NCBI GenBank assembly: GCA_964535025.1
Contig: CAZHRW010000159.1
Span: 1-64,000, forward strand
Source: JAAYZK01 sp964535025
Lineage (GTDB): Bacteria; Planctomycetota; Phycisphaerae; SM23-33; FEN-1343
Direction: 5' to 3'
DNA length: 64,000 nt
The position numbers and the translations under genes were made by a program. This document shows, in pieces, positions 42,116-50,933 of the stretch (position 1 is the stretch's first letter; each line of letters starts with the position of its first letter). The notes beneath the pieces are model-generated. The model was not told where the DNA came from, searched no databases, and saw only the letters and a program-made list of their open reading frames with translations.

Positions 42116-45100
42116 ATCTTCCAGGGACCTCCGTTCGCCGGCCGGTCATGACGCTCATGGTGTTCCTGGGCGTGATCCTCGTCGGTGCGTTCTGCCTGGT
42201 CCAGATGCCCATCGACCTGTTCCCGGAGATGGACATCCCCTCGATCACCGTGGTGACGCCCTATCCCGGGGCCGGGCCGGAGGAGATCGAGGAGAAGGTC
42301 ACCCAGCCATTGGAGAAGCGTCTCGCGACCGTCGAGGACATCAAGCACATCGTCTCGACCTCGCGGGAGGGGATGTCGACGATCCGCCTGCAGTTCGACT
42401 GGGAGACCGACCTCGATACCCGCGCCAACGACGTCCGCGACGCGATCGATATGGCCCAGCAGGAGGTCCCCGACGAGGCCGAGCGATCCCGGATCTTCAA
42501 GCTCGACCTGAGCGAGTTCCCCATCCTCGTCTACGGGGTCTTCGCCGAGGCCTCCTACGAGGACCTCGAGGACATCCTCGACGAGGAGGCGGCCAACCCG
42601 CTGGAGGGGATCCCGGGCGTCGGGTCGGTCCGCGTGATCACCCCGCTGCAGCGGCAGGTCAACGTGGATCTCGACCGCGAGCGGCTCGCCGCCCACGGGC
42701 TGGTGGTGGCCGACGTCGCCGGCGCCGTGGCCCGGGCCAACCGCCAGTCGTCCGCCGGCAGCATCAAGATGGGCGACACCGACTACCTGCCCCGCGTGCC
42801 GGCCGAGTTCGAGTCAGTCGAGCCGATGAACGACATCGTCGTCCGCGCCGATGACGCCGGGATCGTGCGCCTGGGCGACCTCGGCACCGCCCGGGACGGG
42901 TTCAAGGACGTTCAGCTCGACGTCCGCGTCAACGGCAAGCGCGGGGCGCTGCTGATGGTCCAGAAGCAGTCCAACGCCAACACCGTCGAGGTCGCCCGCG
43001 CCGTCGAAGCCAGGCTCGCGCGGATCCTCGACAGCGGACGACTGCCCGCCGACGTGCAAATCGTCAACGTGATGGACTCCTCCGAGGACATCGAGCGGAT
43101 GGTCGCCGACCTGGCCCAGACGCTGATCATCGGCGGCGTTCTGGCCGTCGCCGCGGTGTTCGTGTTCCTCCGCCAGACCACCGGCACGCTGGTGATCGCC
43201 CTGACCATCCCCTTCGCGCTGATCGCCTCGGGAACGGCGATGTACCTGATGGACTACTCGATCAACATGATGACGCTGTTCGCGCTGATCGTGGCGCTGG
43301 GAATGGTGGTCGACAATGCGATCGTCGTCCTGGAGAACATTGCCCGCCACCGCGAGAGCGGCGAGCGGCTGGCCGAGGCGGCCACCTTCGGCGCCGCCGA
43401 GGTGTCCATGGCGATTGTCGCCTCGACGATGACGACCCTGTGCATCTTCTTCCCCCTGCTGTTCGTCAAGGGGATCGCCCGGATCATCTTCAAGCCCTTC
43501 GCCGTCGTGGCCGCCGTGGTGATGCTCGCATCGCTGCTGACGGCGCTGACCATGACGCCCATGCTCAGCTCCCGCCTGCTCAAGCGCGGCCGTGACCGCG
43601 CGCCGGGCCGTTTCTTCCGGGCCACCGAGGCCGCCTTCAACGGCATGGCCGACGGCTACGCCTGGCTGCTGGGCTGGTGCCTGCGCCACCGCGCCGTGGT
43701 GATCGTGATCGTTCTGGCCGCGTTCGGCGGCAGCCTCGCGCTGGTGCCCGCGATCGGGTTCGAGTTCATGCCCAAGGAGGACCGCGCCCTGGTTCGGGGA
43801 ACGATCGAGCTGCCCGTGGGCACCCGCCTGGAGCGCACGGCCGAGGCGCTGGAGGCGGTCGCGGCCGAGATCGACGCCGCGATCCCCGACGACCAGGTCC
43901 GCGCGGTGTTCACGCGGTGCGGGGTCAGCGAATCGGGGTTCAGCAGCGACGAGGGGACCCACATCGGTTCGTTCGGCGTCAAGCTCGTCCCGCGAGGCCG
44001 GCGCGACCGGCACGTCACGGAGATCGCCGACGACCTGCGCGAGCGGATCGCCCGCATCGCCGGGCGCTGCGGGATCGTGACGTTCCGGTTGGACCTCAAC
44101 GATCCGATGTCGTCCATGGCCACCGGCGGCGAACAGCCGGTGAGCGTCAACATCCTCGGCGACGACCTGGACGTCGCCGACGCCTACGCCGCCCGCCTGG
44201 CCGGGCAGGTCCGCGAGGTGCCCGGGACCGTCGACATCAGCATCTCCCGCGAGAAGGGCGCCCCCGAGGTCTGGGTCGACGTCGACCGCCGGAAGGCCTC
44301 GGCGCTGGGGCTGAACGCCTCCGACGTAACCGAGACGGTTCGCGCCAGCGTGTACGGCACGATCGCCAGCAAGTACCGCGTGCGGGGCGACGAGTACGAC
44401 ATCTTCGTCCGCCTCCGCGAAGCCGACCGCGGCCGCCTGGACGACCTGCGCCACCTGCCCCTGCGGCTGCCGACCGGCGAGCTGGTTCGCACCGAACACG
44501 TCGCCGAGATCACCCGGCAGCGGGGGCCGCTGGAGATCGAGCGGAAGGATCAGCGCCGCATCGTCCGCGTCGAAGGCGACGCGCACGGCCGCTCGGTGGG
44601 CGAGGTGATCCGCGACGTCCAAGACCTCGTCCACGCCAGCGACGTGCCGGCCGGCGTCACCGTGACGATGGGCGGGCAGAGCGAGGATATCCGCGAGTCG
44701 TTCCTGTGGCTGTCGATCGCCCTGGTGATCGGGGCGCTGCTGGTCTACATGGTGATGGCCTCGCAGTTCGAATCGCTCATCGACCCGTTCGTCGTCATCT
44801 TCTCGGTGCCGGTGGCCTTCCTCGGCGTGATCTGGTTCCTCTTCCTGCGCGGATACAGCCTGAACATCATCGTCTTCCTCGGCTTGCTGCTGCTGGTGGG
44901 CATCGTGGTCAACAATGCCATCGTTCTGGTCGACTACATCAACATCCTGCGCGCCCGCGGGCGCTCCATGACCGAGGCCGTCCAGGAAGCCGGCCGGACG
45001 CGGCTGCGGCCGGTGCTGATGACCGCGATTACGACGATCGTCGCTCTGGTGCCGATGGCGTTCAAGCAGGGCCAGGGCTCGGAGGTGTGGAACCCGCTGG

Positions 45101-45225
45101 GCGCAACGATCATGGGCGGGCTGCTGGTGTCGACGCTGGTGACGCTGGTGCTGGTCCCCACGTTGTACAGCCTCTTCGAGCGCCGCGTCCGGCGTGGCCC
45201 GGAGGCGGAAGGAGCACGGCCGTGA
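42112..45225 (+). CDS. RND-family efflux permease (AcrB/HAE1-like)
   Basis: A 1037-residue inner-membrane antiporter with the 1+5+1+5 transmembrane layout and two large periplasmic loops. The start (SVRRPVMTLMVFLGVILVGAF) is typical. In helix 4 the proton-relay motif reads GMVVDNAIVVLENI, where AcrB has two adjacent aspartates; the second is Asn here, as in several other RND clades. Helix 10 reads GIVVNNAIVLVDYIN. Substrate cannot be predicted, though drug or lipid-like molecules are usual. The next gene overlaps its stop codon. Confidence 0.94.
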   Translation: MNLPGTSVRRPVMTLMVFLGVILVGAFCLVQMPIDLFPEMDIPSITVVTPYPGAGPEEIEEKVTQPLEKRLATVEDIKHIVSTSREGMSTIRLQFDWETDLDTRANDVRDAIDMAQQEVPDEAERSRIFKLDLSEFPILVYGVFAEASYEDLEDILDEEAANPLEGIPGVGSVRVITPLQRQVNVDLDRERLAAHGLVVADVAGAVARANRQSSAGSIKMGDTDYLPRVPAEFESVEPMNDIVVRADDAGIVRLGDLGTARDGFKDVQLDVRVNGKRGALLMVQKQSNANTVEVARAVEARLARILDSGRLPADVQIVNVMDSSEDIERMVADLAQTLIIGGVLAVAAVFVFLRQTTGTLVIALTIPFALIASGTAMYLMDYSINMMTLFALIVALGMVVDNAIVVLENIARHRESGERLAEAATFGAAEVSMAIVASTMTTLCIFFPLLFVKGIARIIFKPFAVVAAVVMLASLLTALTMTPMLSSRLLKRGRDRAPGRFFRATEAAFNGMADGYAWLLGWCLRHRAVVIVIVLAAFGGSLALVPAIGFEFMPKEDRALVRGTIELPVGTRLERTAEALEAVAAEIDAAIPDDQVRAVFTRCGVSESGFSSDEGTHIGSFGVKLVPRGRRDRHVTEIADDLRERIARIAGRCGIVTFRLDLNDPMSSMATGGEQPVSVNILGDDLDVADAYAARLAGQVREVPGTVDISISREKGAPEVWVDVDRRKASALGLNASDVTETVRASVYGTIASKYRVRGDEYDIFVRLREADRGRLDDLRHLPLRLPTGELVRTEHVAEITRQRGPLEIERKDQRRIVRVEGDAHGRSVGEVIRDVQDLVHASDVPAGVTVTMGGQSEDIRESFLWLSIALVIGALLVYMVMASQFESLIDPFVVIFSVPVAFLGVIWFLFLRGYSLNIIVFLGLLLLVGIVVNNAIVLVDYINILRARGRSMTEAVQEAGRTRLRPVLMTAITTIVALVPMAFKQGQGSEVWNPLGATIMGGLLVSTLVTLVLVPTLYSLFERRVRRGPEAEGARP

Positions 45226-45512
45226 AGCTGACGCTGATCACTTACAACGCGGCGATCGACGACGAGGTGATCGAGCAGGTCGCCGCCGTCGGCGCCGAAG
45301 GCTACACCAAGTGGACCGGCGTGATGGGTCAAGGCCGCACCAGCGGCCCCCATCTGCTCAGTCACGTCTGGCCCAAGGGCAACAACGTCCTGCTCGCCGT
45401 CACCGACGATGACGTCGCCGACCGGCTCCTCGCGGCGGTCCGCCGTCTGCGGGAAACCCTCGGCCGCGAGGGCGTCAAAGCCTTCGTCCTCAATGTCGAC
45501 GCGGCCACCTGA
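45222..45512 (+). CDS. Small PII-like transporter-associated protein
   Basis: A 96-residue protein starting with GTG inside the stop codon of the RND permease, with AAGGAG upstream. The sequence (KLTLITYNAAIDDEVIEQVA, GYTKWTGVMGQGRTSGPHL, NNVLLAVTDDDVADRLLAAV) looks like the ferredoxin-like fold of PII/PG0541-type proteins that accompany RND transporters. It probably senses a small ligand and regulates the pump, but the ligand is not evident. It is the last gene of the operon. Confidence 0.75.
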   Translation: MKLTLITYNAAIDDEVIEQVAAVGAEGYTKWTGVMGQGRTSGPHLLSHVWPKGNNVLLAVTDDDVADRLLAAVRRLRETLGREGVKAFVLNVDAAT

Positions 45513-45532
45513 GCGGACCCGGTGCGGGCGCG

Positions 45533-47854
45533 CTACGGGCCGGCAAAGCAGTGCTTGAGGATGGAGAAGTCGTCGAGGTCGACGTCCCCGTCGCCGTCAA
45601 GGTCGCCGTTGGCCTCGGTGGCGCCGGCCGCCATGCCGAAGTGGCACTTGAGGGTGGCGAAATCGTCGAGGTCGTAGCTGCGCTGGGGCACCTCGAAGGC
45701 GCCGATGTCGACCGCCTCGCCCTGGGGGCGGGCGGTCCCGTCGAGGTCGACGCCGATATCCAGGCCGTAGAGGCTTTCGAACAGGTCCACGTAGGCCTCG
45801 AGGCCGGCGCCGGCGTCGATGGCCGGGCTGGGATCGCTCGCCAGGGCCGGCCGCAGGTCGCCGGCGGCGGGGTCGACAAACCGCGGGTCGGCTTCGAGGT
45901 TGGCCCAGGCGTGATCGCCCCAGGCGGCCTGGAAGGCGTCGACGCCGTGAAGAACCGTGGAAGTCGCCCACTTGATCCGGGCGCTGCCGCCGGGCTGGTG
46001 GAACAGGTTGTGGGTGACCTGCGACCCGGCCGCCACGTCGGCGGAGGTGACGGCAAGGTGATGGGACGGCTCAGCGAGGTTGGCGACGATGTTGTTGTGG
46101 ATGAACCAGCGCTGGTTGCCGCCGGCGGGGCTGGCAATGCCGGCGTCGACGTCGTGGATCGTGTTGCCCGCGATATGCACCTGGCCGTTGCCCCACCCGA
46201 TGATCGCGGCGCCGGGCGACCAGGCGCTGTCGGGATTGTACTCGCCGCTGACGTGGTGGATGTCGCGGATGACATTGCCGAGGATGTAGGCGGTCACGGC
46301 CCCGTTGGAGCGGATGCCGTTCTGGCTGTTATAGATCTCATTATCGAGGATCCAGACGTTCTCGGGGTCGCCGTGGACCACCACGGCTGTCCCGTCCGAG
46401 CCCGAGCCGTTGGGGAAGGTCACCGGCGCGTAGCCGTACATGACGTTTTCGCTGAGGATCACGTCGCGGCTCTGCTTGACGTCGATGGCGTTCTCGCGGT
46501 TGTGGTCGATCAGGTTGCGGCCGACGTAGATCGAGGTGGCGACGTAAGCGGCGTAGGCGGCATTGTAGTAGAGCTGCACGCCATCCTCGCCGTTGCGGGT
46601 CATGCGGTTGTCCACGATCCACACCCGCCGGCTGTTGCCCTGGGGCGTGATGGCGTGCAGGCCGGTCTCGTCGGTGGGCGCGGGCGTGTTGTCGTGGATG
46701 TCATTGTCGTAGAAGACGATGTCGTCGTTGAAATGCCGCTCGGCGTCCCCGCCGAGGGTGTCGGAGACGGGCAGGACGGCCCACACGGCCCGGAACCCCG
46801 TCTCCAGGGGCGCCAGGTTCGTCGCCTCGCCGTGACGGATCGCCACGTGGTCCGAGGGGTTCAGCACCCGCAGGTAGCCTTCGGCGGTCCCCACGGTGTC
46901 GGTCCGGAAGTATTCCAGGACCAGATACGAGCCCCGCACGCGGACCTCGTTGGCGAACACGGCGCGGGCGCCGGGGCCGGCCCCCCGGACGAAGATCGGA
47001 CGTTCGGCCGTGCCCCGCCCGGTGATGCCCAGCCGCGGACCGTGGTAATTGGCGTAGGTGTACGGCCCGCCGTGGACCTCGACGACGCTGCCGGGGGGCA
47101 GATCGAGCGGGATCGTCCGACGCGGCCGATCGGGCGTGCCGAAGGGGTTCCCCGCGTCGGTGGCGTCGCCGTGGGCGTTGTCGATGTAATGGGTGTAGGG
47201 TCCGTCGGCGCCGAGGCGGTAGGGCTTGGGGCCGTCACCGTAGTCGAAGGTGTGTGAGGTGTCGGCGTACATCCAGTGCGTTTCCTCGATGCCGAACGAC
47301 GGCGCCGGCACGCCGACCGGCGGGACCCAGCAGCCGACCCGCTGCACCCGGACCGCATCGGCGACCAGCAGCCCTTCGCCGGTCAGCCGCACCGACAGCG
47401 TCTCGCCCCGCACCAGCAGCGGCGCGCCCAGGTCCTCCCAGGCGGTCTGGGCCTCGGTGAAGTCGTCCGGCGCGCTCCGCTGGTCGACGAGCAGCTCGCC
47501 GAGCATGCGGGTCGTCTGGCCGTCGAGGGGGTTGGCGATCGTGAATCGCGCCGCGGCGGCGCGGTCGGCGGCGGCCGTCCACGACGCCGACACGCGGTAG
47601 TGGTAGCCCGGGCACAGACCGGTGAACGTCCACGTGGCCTCGGCGCCGGCCGTGCCGGTCGTGCGTGCGTCGCCGTCGTGGCCGGCGGTTTCGATCGTCC
47701 AGGCGCCGGTCGTCGTGAAACCCGCGCCCCCATCGTCGACGATCCGGGGCAGGGTCAGCGGGTCGGCGCTGAGCAGCAGGCGGTGTTCAAGCGTCTCCAT
47801 CAAGGCACGCGCGCGGGGGCGCGGCCTGTCGTGGCGTCGGTCGGGCTGCATCAC
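45533..47854 (-). CDS. LEPR-XLL beta-helix protein with degenerate dockerin
   Basis: A 773-residue secreted protein. The N-terminus has the LEPR-XLL variant METLEHRLLLSAD. A beta-sandwich (about 40-190) with a WTFTGLCPGYHYRVSASW core is followed by a right-handed beta-helix (about 220-680; YYNAAYAAYVATSIYVG, NVWILDNEIYNSQNGIRSNG and similar coils with Asn ladders). The end carries two dockerin-like repeats. The second (DLDGDGDVDLDDFSILK) is intact, while the first (SYDLDDFATLKCHFG) has lost its calcium loop. It may bind or cleave a polysaccharide. It converges with the RND operon, 20 bp apart. Confidence 0.88.
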   Translation of the reverse strand: MMQPDRRHDRPRPRARALMETLEHRLLLSADPLTLPRIVDDGGAGFTTTGAWTIETAGHDGDARTTGTAGAEATWTFTGLCPGYHYRVSASWTAAADRAAAARFTIANPLDGQTTRMLGELLVDQRSAPDDFTEAQTAWEDLGAPLLVRGETLSVRLTGEGLLVADAVRVQRVGCWVPPVGVPAPSFGIEETHWMYADTSHTFDYGDGPKPYRLGADGPYTHYIDNAHGDATDAGNPFGTPDRPRRTIPLDLPPGSVVEVHGGPYTYANYHGPRLGITGRGTAERPIFVRGAGPGARAVFANEVRVRGSYLVLEYFRTDTVGTAEGYLRVLNPSDHVAIRHGEATNLAPLETGFRAVWAVLPVSDTLGGDAERHFNDDIVFYDNDIHDNTPAPTDETGLHAITPQGNSRRVWIVDNRMTRNGEDGVQLYYNAAYAAYVATSIYVGRNLIDHNRENAIDVKQSRDVILSENVMYGYAPVTFPNGSGSDGTAVVVHGDPENVWILDNEIYNSQNGIRSNGAVTAYILGNVIRDIHHVSGEYNPDSAWSPGAAIIGWGNGQVHIAGNTIHDVDAGIASPAGGNQRWFIHNNIVANLAEPSHHLAVTSADVAAGSQVTHNLFHQPGGSARIKWATSTVLHGVDAFQAAWGDHAWANLEADPRFVDPAAGDLRPALASDPSPAIDAGAGLEAYVDLFESLYGLDIGVDLDGTARPQGEAVDIGAFEVPQRSYDLDDFATLKCHFGMAAGATEANGDLDGDGDVDLDDFSILKHCFAGP

Positions 47855-47980
47855 AGATTTGTCTCACTTATGCTTGGTCGGATTGGCGGGGGGATCCTGA
47901 TCCGTCGGGTGATGATGAGCGTCCGTGCTCATAGTGCTTCTATAGCCTCAGTTGGACTTCCCGTCCAGAGAGAAAGTCGG

Positions 47981-47986
47981 TATACT
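47981..47986 (+). promoter_or_regulatory. Possible -10 box for amidohydrolase pair
   Basis: TATACT lies 51 bases before the first amidohydrolase ATG. The -35 region 17 bp upstream (TTCCCG) is poor. Confidence 0.35.
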
Positions 47987-48037
47987 CACGGGCGAGACTT
48001 GAGCCGATGTGTCGGCGGTCACCGTAGGGAGCCCACC

Positions 48038-48787
48038 ATGCGGGTGAAACTGTTTGACGTCCAGGCCGGTTTCGGCGGCGCCAGGCCGGGCACGCAGGTC
48101 GTGCCCGTCGAGGCGCTGACCGACCAGATGGATCGCCTCCACATCGCCGGGGCGCTGGTGCGGCTTCTCCCGGACGACCTGGACGGCGACGTCGTCCGCT
48201 CCAACGCGATGGTCTTTGACGCCCTCGCGGCCGATACGCGCCTCGTGCCCTGTCCGGTGGTCCTGCCGGCGGCCCTCGGCGACGTACCCGACGAGGCCGA
48301 GCAGGTCGACGCCGCCGTCGCCGCCGGCGCCCGGGCCGTCTGCATCCGCCCGGGGCGGGACTGCTGGACGCTCGAGCCGTGGTGTGCCGCGACGCTCCTG
48401 GACGCCCTGCAGCAGCGGCGGCTGCCCGTCGTGTGCGACCAGGCCCACGTGGCGGCCGACGCCGTCGCCCGCCTGGCCGGGACCTGGGGCGACCTGCCGC
48501 TGATCGTCACCGGCGCCGGCTACCGCCAGATGCGCACGCTCGTTCCGCTGATGCAAACGCACCCGAACATCTTCCTCTCGATCGGCAGCAACCTGACGGT
48601 CCATCGCGGCCTCGAGAGCCTGGCCGCGCGGGTCGGGGCCGATCGCCTGCTGTTCGGCACGGGCTTCCCCGCCGCCGAGGCGATGATGGCCGTGACGCAG
48701 TTGATGTACGCCGAGCTGGACGACGCAGCCAGGCAGCGGATCGGCGCCGGCAACCTCGAACGCCTGATGGGGGAGGTGCGCTCATGA
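48038..48787 (+). CDS. Amidohydrolase-like protein lacking metal ligands
   Basis: A 249-residue TIM-barrel protein of the amidohydrolase_2 type, related in layout to the next gene. At every position where that family binds metal the residues are changed: DVQAGFG replaces DVHGHLG, VVCDQAH replaces the LLHTW histidine, IVTGAGYR replaces LAHSGV, and LFGTGFP replaces WGSDATF. It is therefore probably not a hydrolase. It may be a regulatory or structural partner of the overlapping active copy. AGGGAG precedes the ATG. The barrel itself is complete, so it is not a simple pseudogene. Confidence 0.8.
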   Translation: MRVKLFDVQAGFGGARPGTQVVPVEALTDQMDRLHIAGALVRLLPDDLDGDVVRSNAMVFDALAADTRLVPCPVVLPAALGDVPDEAEQVDAAVAAGARAVCIRPGRDCWTLEPWCAATLLDALQQRRLPVVCDQAHVAADAVARLAGTWGDLPLIVTGAGYRQMRTLVPLMQTHPNIFLSIGSNLTVHRGLESLAARVGADRLLFGTGFPAAEAMMAVTQLMYAELDDAARQRIGAGNLERLMGEVRS

Positions 48788-49590
48788 CGACCTTGCTTGA
48801 ACGCGGCCGTCGCGGCGAGCCGCTTGACGACCTGGACATCGTGGACGTGCACGGCCACCTGGGCCGTCCGCCGTTCGGCGTGGGCGAGTTGTCGGCGGCG
48901 TCGCTGGTCGCCACGATGGATCGTCTCGGCGTGGCGACGGCCGTGATCAGCCACATCCACTGCCTCTGCGCCGGCGCGAGCGTCGGCAACGACGAGATCC
49001 TCGACGCCATGCGCGCCTTCCCGGGGCGCATTGAAGGCTACGTCCGCCTGTGGCCCAGCAGTGGTGAGGAGGTCCGCCGCGAGGCCGAGCGGTACCTCGA
49101 CGCGGGGTTCGTGGGCATCAAGCTGCACGACGTCACGGGTTTTCGCTACACAGCGCCCGCCTACGCGCCGGCTCTGGCACTGGCCGACCGGCGGCGCATG
49201 CCCGTCCTGCTGCACACGTGGGCGAAGGCGGAGGAGTTCGAGGACGTCGACCGCCTTGCCGCCGCTTATCCCCGCGCGAGCTTCATCCTCGCCCACAGCG
49301 GCGTGAGCGATTCGGTCGAGGCGTACGGCCGGGTGGCCCGCGAGCACGCCAACGTGTATCTCGACCTGTGCATGAGCCTCACGCCGCCCGGCCACGTCGA
49401 CCGCCTCGTCGCCGCCGCGGGCCTCGACAAGGTCCTCTGGGGCTCCGACGCCACCTTCCTCAACATGGCCCACCAGCTCGGCAAGGTCCTCGGCGCCCGC
49501 CTCGACGACGCCGACAAACGCCGTCTGCTCTCGACCAACGCCCGTCGCCTGCTCGGGCGCATCCGGCGGGACGCAAAGCGCAAGCCTTGA
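48784..49590 (+). CDS. Amidohydrolase_2-family metal hydrolase
   Basis: A 268-residue TIM-barrel hydrolase or decarboxylase. Metal and catalytic motifs are intact: DVHGHLG (His-x-His after strand 1), PVLLHTWAK (His), ILAHSGV (His) and LWGSDATF (Asp on strand 8). Members include gamma-resorcylate-type decarboxylases and lactonases; the substrate cannot be read here. It overlaps the degenerate paralogue by 4 bp, so the two are translated together. It ends 18 bp from the convergent aldo/keto reductase gene. Confidence 0.85.
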   Translation: MTTLLERGRRGEPLDDLDIVDVHGHLGRPPFGVGELSAASLVATMDRLGVATAVISHIHCLCAGASVGNDEILDAMRAFPGRIEGYVRLWPSSGEEVRREAERYLDAGFVGIKLHDVTGFRYTAPAYAPALALADRRRMPVLLHTWAKAEEFEDVDRLAAAYPRASFILAHSGVSDSVEAYGRVAREHANVYLDLCMSLTPPGHVDRLVAAAGLDKVLWGSDATFLNMAHQLGKVLGARLDDADKRRLLSTNARRLLGRIRRDAKRKP

Positions 49591-49608
49591 CCCGCGCCGG
49601 CGCCCGAC

Positions 49609-50889
49609 TCACGCAAGCGTCCGCACGGCGTCGCGCATGATCCGCGTGATGGGCAGGTGCCGGGGGCAGCGGCGCTCGGCGAGGGCGAAGGTCTCACCGG
49701 CGAGGCGGCGGCGGGTCTCGGTCGGCAGGGCCCTAAACAGCTCGCGGGCGGTGTCGTGGTCGCCGTAATCGTTGTAGTACATCATGTAGCGCATCACGTC
49801 GCAGACCGGCAGGCCGTCGCACGCGCCTTCGCAGATGTCGGCGCAGCCGGCGCAATAGTCGCCGGCGGTCTGGCGGGCGTACTGCTCCATCAGGGCCTTT
49901 TCGTCGGCCGACAGTTTGGTCTGGTTCATGGCCGCGGCGATGTTGGACATCAGGACCGTGAGGCTGGGCATCTGCGAGCAGATCGAGGCGATGGCCTTGT
50001 TCTCCCAGATCGCCTTGAGCTTGGCCTGCTTGTCGGTATAGCCCTTTTGGACGAACTTCCCGGCCAGGGCCAGTTCGGCCTCGCTCTCGGTCTTGACGGG
50101 CCCGCCGCCCTGGGTCTTCATGGCGGTCAGGCCGATGCCGGCCTCGTGGCAGGCGTCGACGGCCCGCTTCATGTCATCGTCGTGCATCAGGCGGAAGTTG
50201 TACGTGGTCATGATGCCGTCGATGAAGCCGGCCTTGGACGCCCTGAGCATCGACGCGGGCATGTTGCGGTGGGTGGAGAACCCGAACAGCTTGATCCGCC
50301 CGCGTTTCTTCTCGCGCTCGGCCCACTGCTTCCACGTGCGGCCGAACCGCTCGAGCTCCTCCGGGCCGCGGAGCCCGTGGATGAAGTACAGGTCGATGTA
50401 GTCGGTGTTCATCCGCTCCAGCGACTGCTCCAGCAGCCCCGTCATCCCGTCCGGGTCCCGCGCGCCCGACTTGGTCACCAGGAAGATCCGCTTGCGCTGC
50501 TTGGGGTTGGCCTTGAAGAACTTGCCGAACCCCAACTCGCTGTTGCCCCCGCGATAGGAGGCGGCGGTGTCCCAGTAGGTCACGCCGTACTTGAGGGCCT
50601 GCTTGAGCGTGAGCTGGTTGTTGACGACGTCGAAGATGCCCCCCAGCGCCAGCATCGGCACGACGCGGCCGGTCTTGCCGAACTTGCGTGTCGGCACCGC
50701 CGGGGGCGCCGGCTGCGTCGCGGCCGGTTGGGTCTCGGCGGGTTGGGTGGTCGGCTGGGTGGTCGGCTGAGTGGCTTGCTCACCTCTGGCCAGGCCGGTC
50801 GCCGCCAGGAAGGCGCCGGCGCCGGCCGCGCCGCCGGTGCGGAGAAAATCGCGTCGGTTGAGCTGGTCGTGGTTGGGATCGGTGGTCAT
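49609..50889 (-). CDS. Tat-exported aldo/keto reductase
   Basis: A 426-residue oxidoreductase. The N-terminus has a twin-arginine signal, NRRDFLRTGGAAGAGAFLAA, then a TQPTTQPTTQP spacer. The AKR barrel begins KFGKTGRVVPMLALGGI, with TAASYRGGNSELGFGKFF (Asp/Tyr region), FLVTKSG (Lys) and FIHGLRG (His). The C-terminal domain adds a cysteine cluster CAGCADICEGAC and another Cys-Pro near the end, suggesting an Fe-S site as in some planctomycete AKRs. It is the last gene of the DUF6599-DUF362-polyferredoxin operon, so electrons may come from that system. Confidence 0.88.
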   Translation of the reverse strand: MTTDPNHDQLNRRDFLRTGGAAGAGAFLAATGLARGEQATQPTTQPTTQPAETQPAATQPAPPAVPTRKFGKTGRVVPMLALGGIFDVVNNQLTLKQALKYGVTYWDTAASYRGGNSELGFGKFFKANPKQRKRIFLVTKSGARDPDGMTGLLEQSLERMNTDYIDLYFIHGLRGPEELERFGRTWKQWAEREKKRGRIKLFGFSTHRNMPASMLRASKAGFIDGIMTTYNFRLMHDDDMKRAVDACHEAGIGLTAMKTQGGGPVKTESEAELALAGKFVQKGYTDKQAKLKAIWENKAIASICSQMPSLTVLMSNIAAAMNQTKLSADEKALMEQYARQTAGDYCAGCADICEGACDGLPVCDVMRYMMYYNDYGDHDTARELFRALPTETRRRLAGETFALAERRCPRHLPITRIMRDAVRTLA

Positions 50890-50933
50890 GGGGGGCCTCT
50901 CTTGTTCGTTTACACCGAGCCGTCGAGCTTCTG

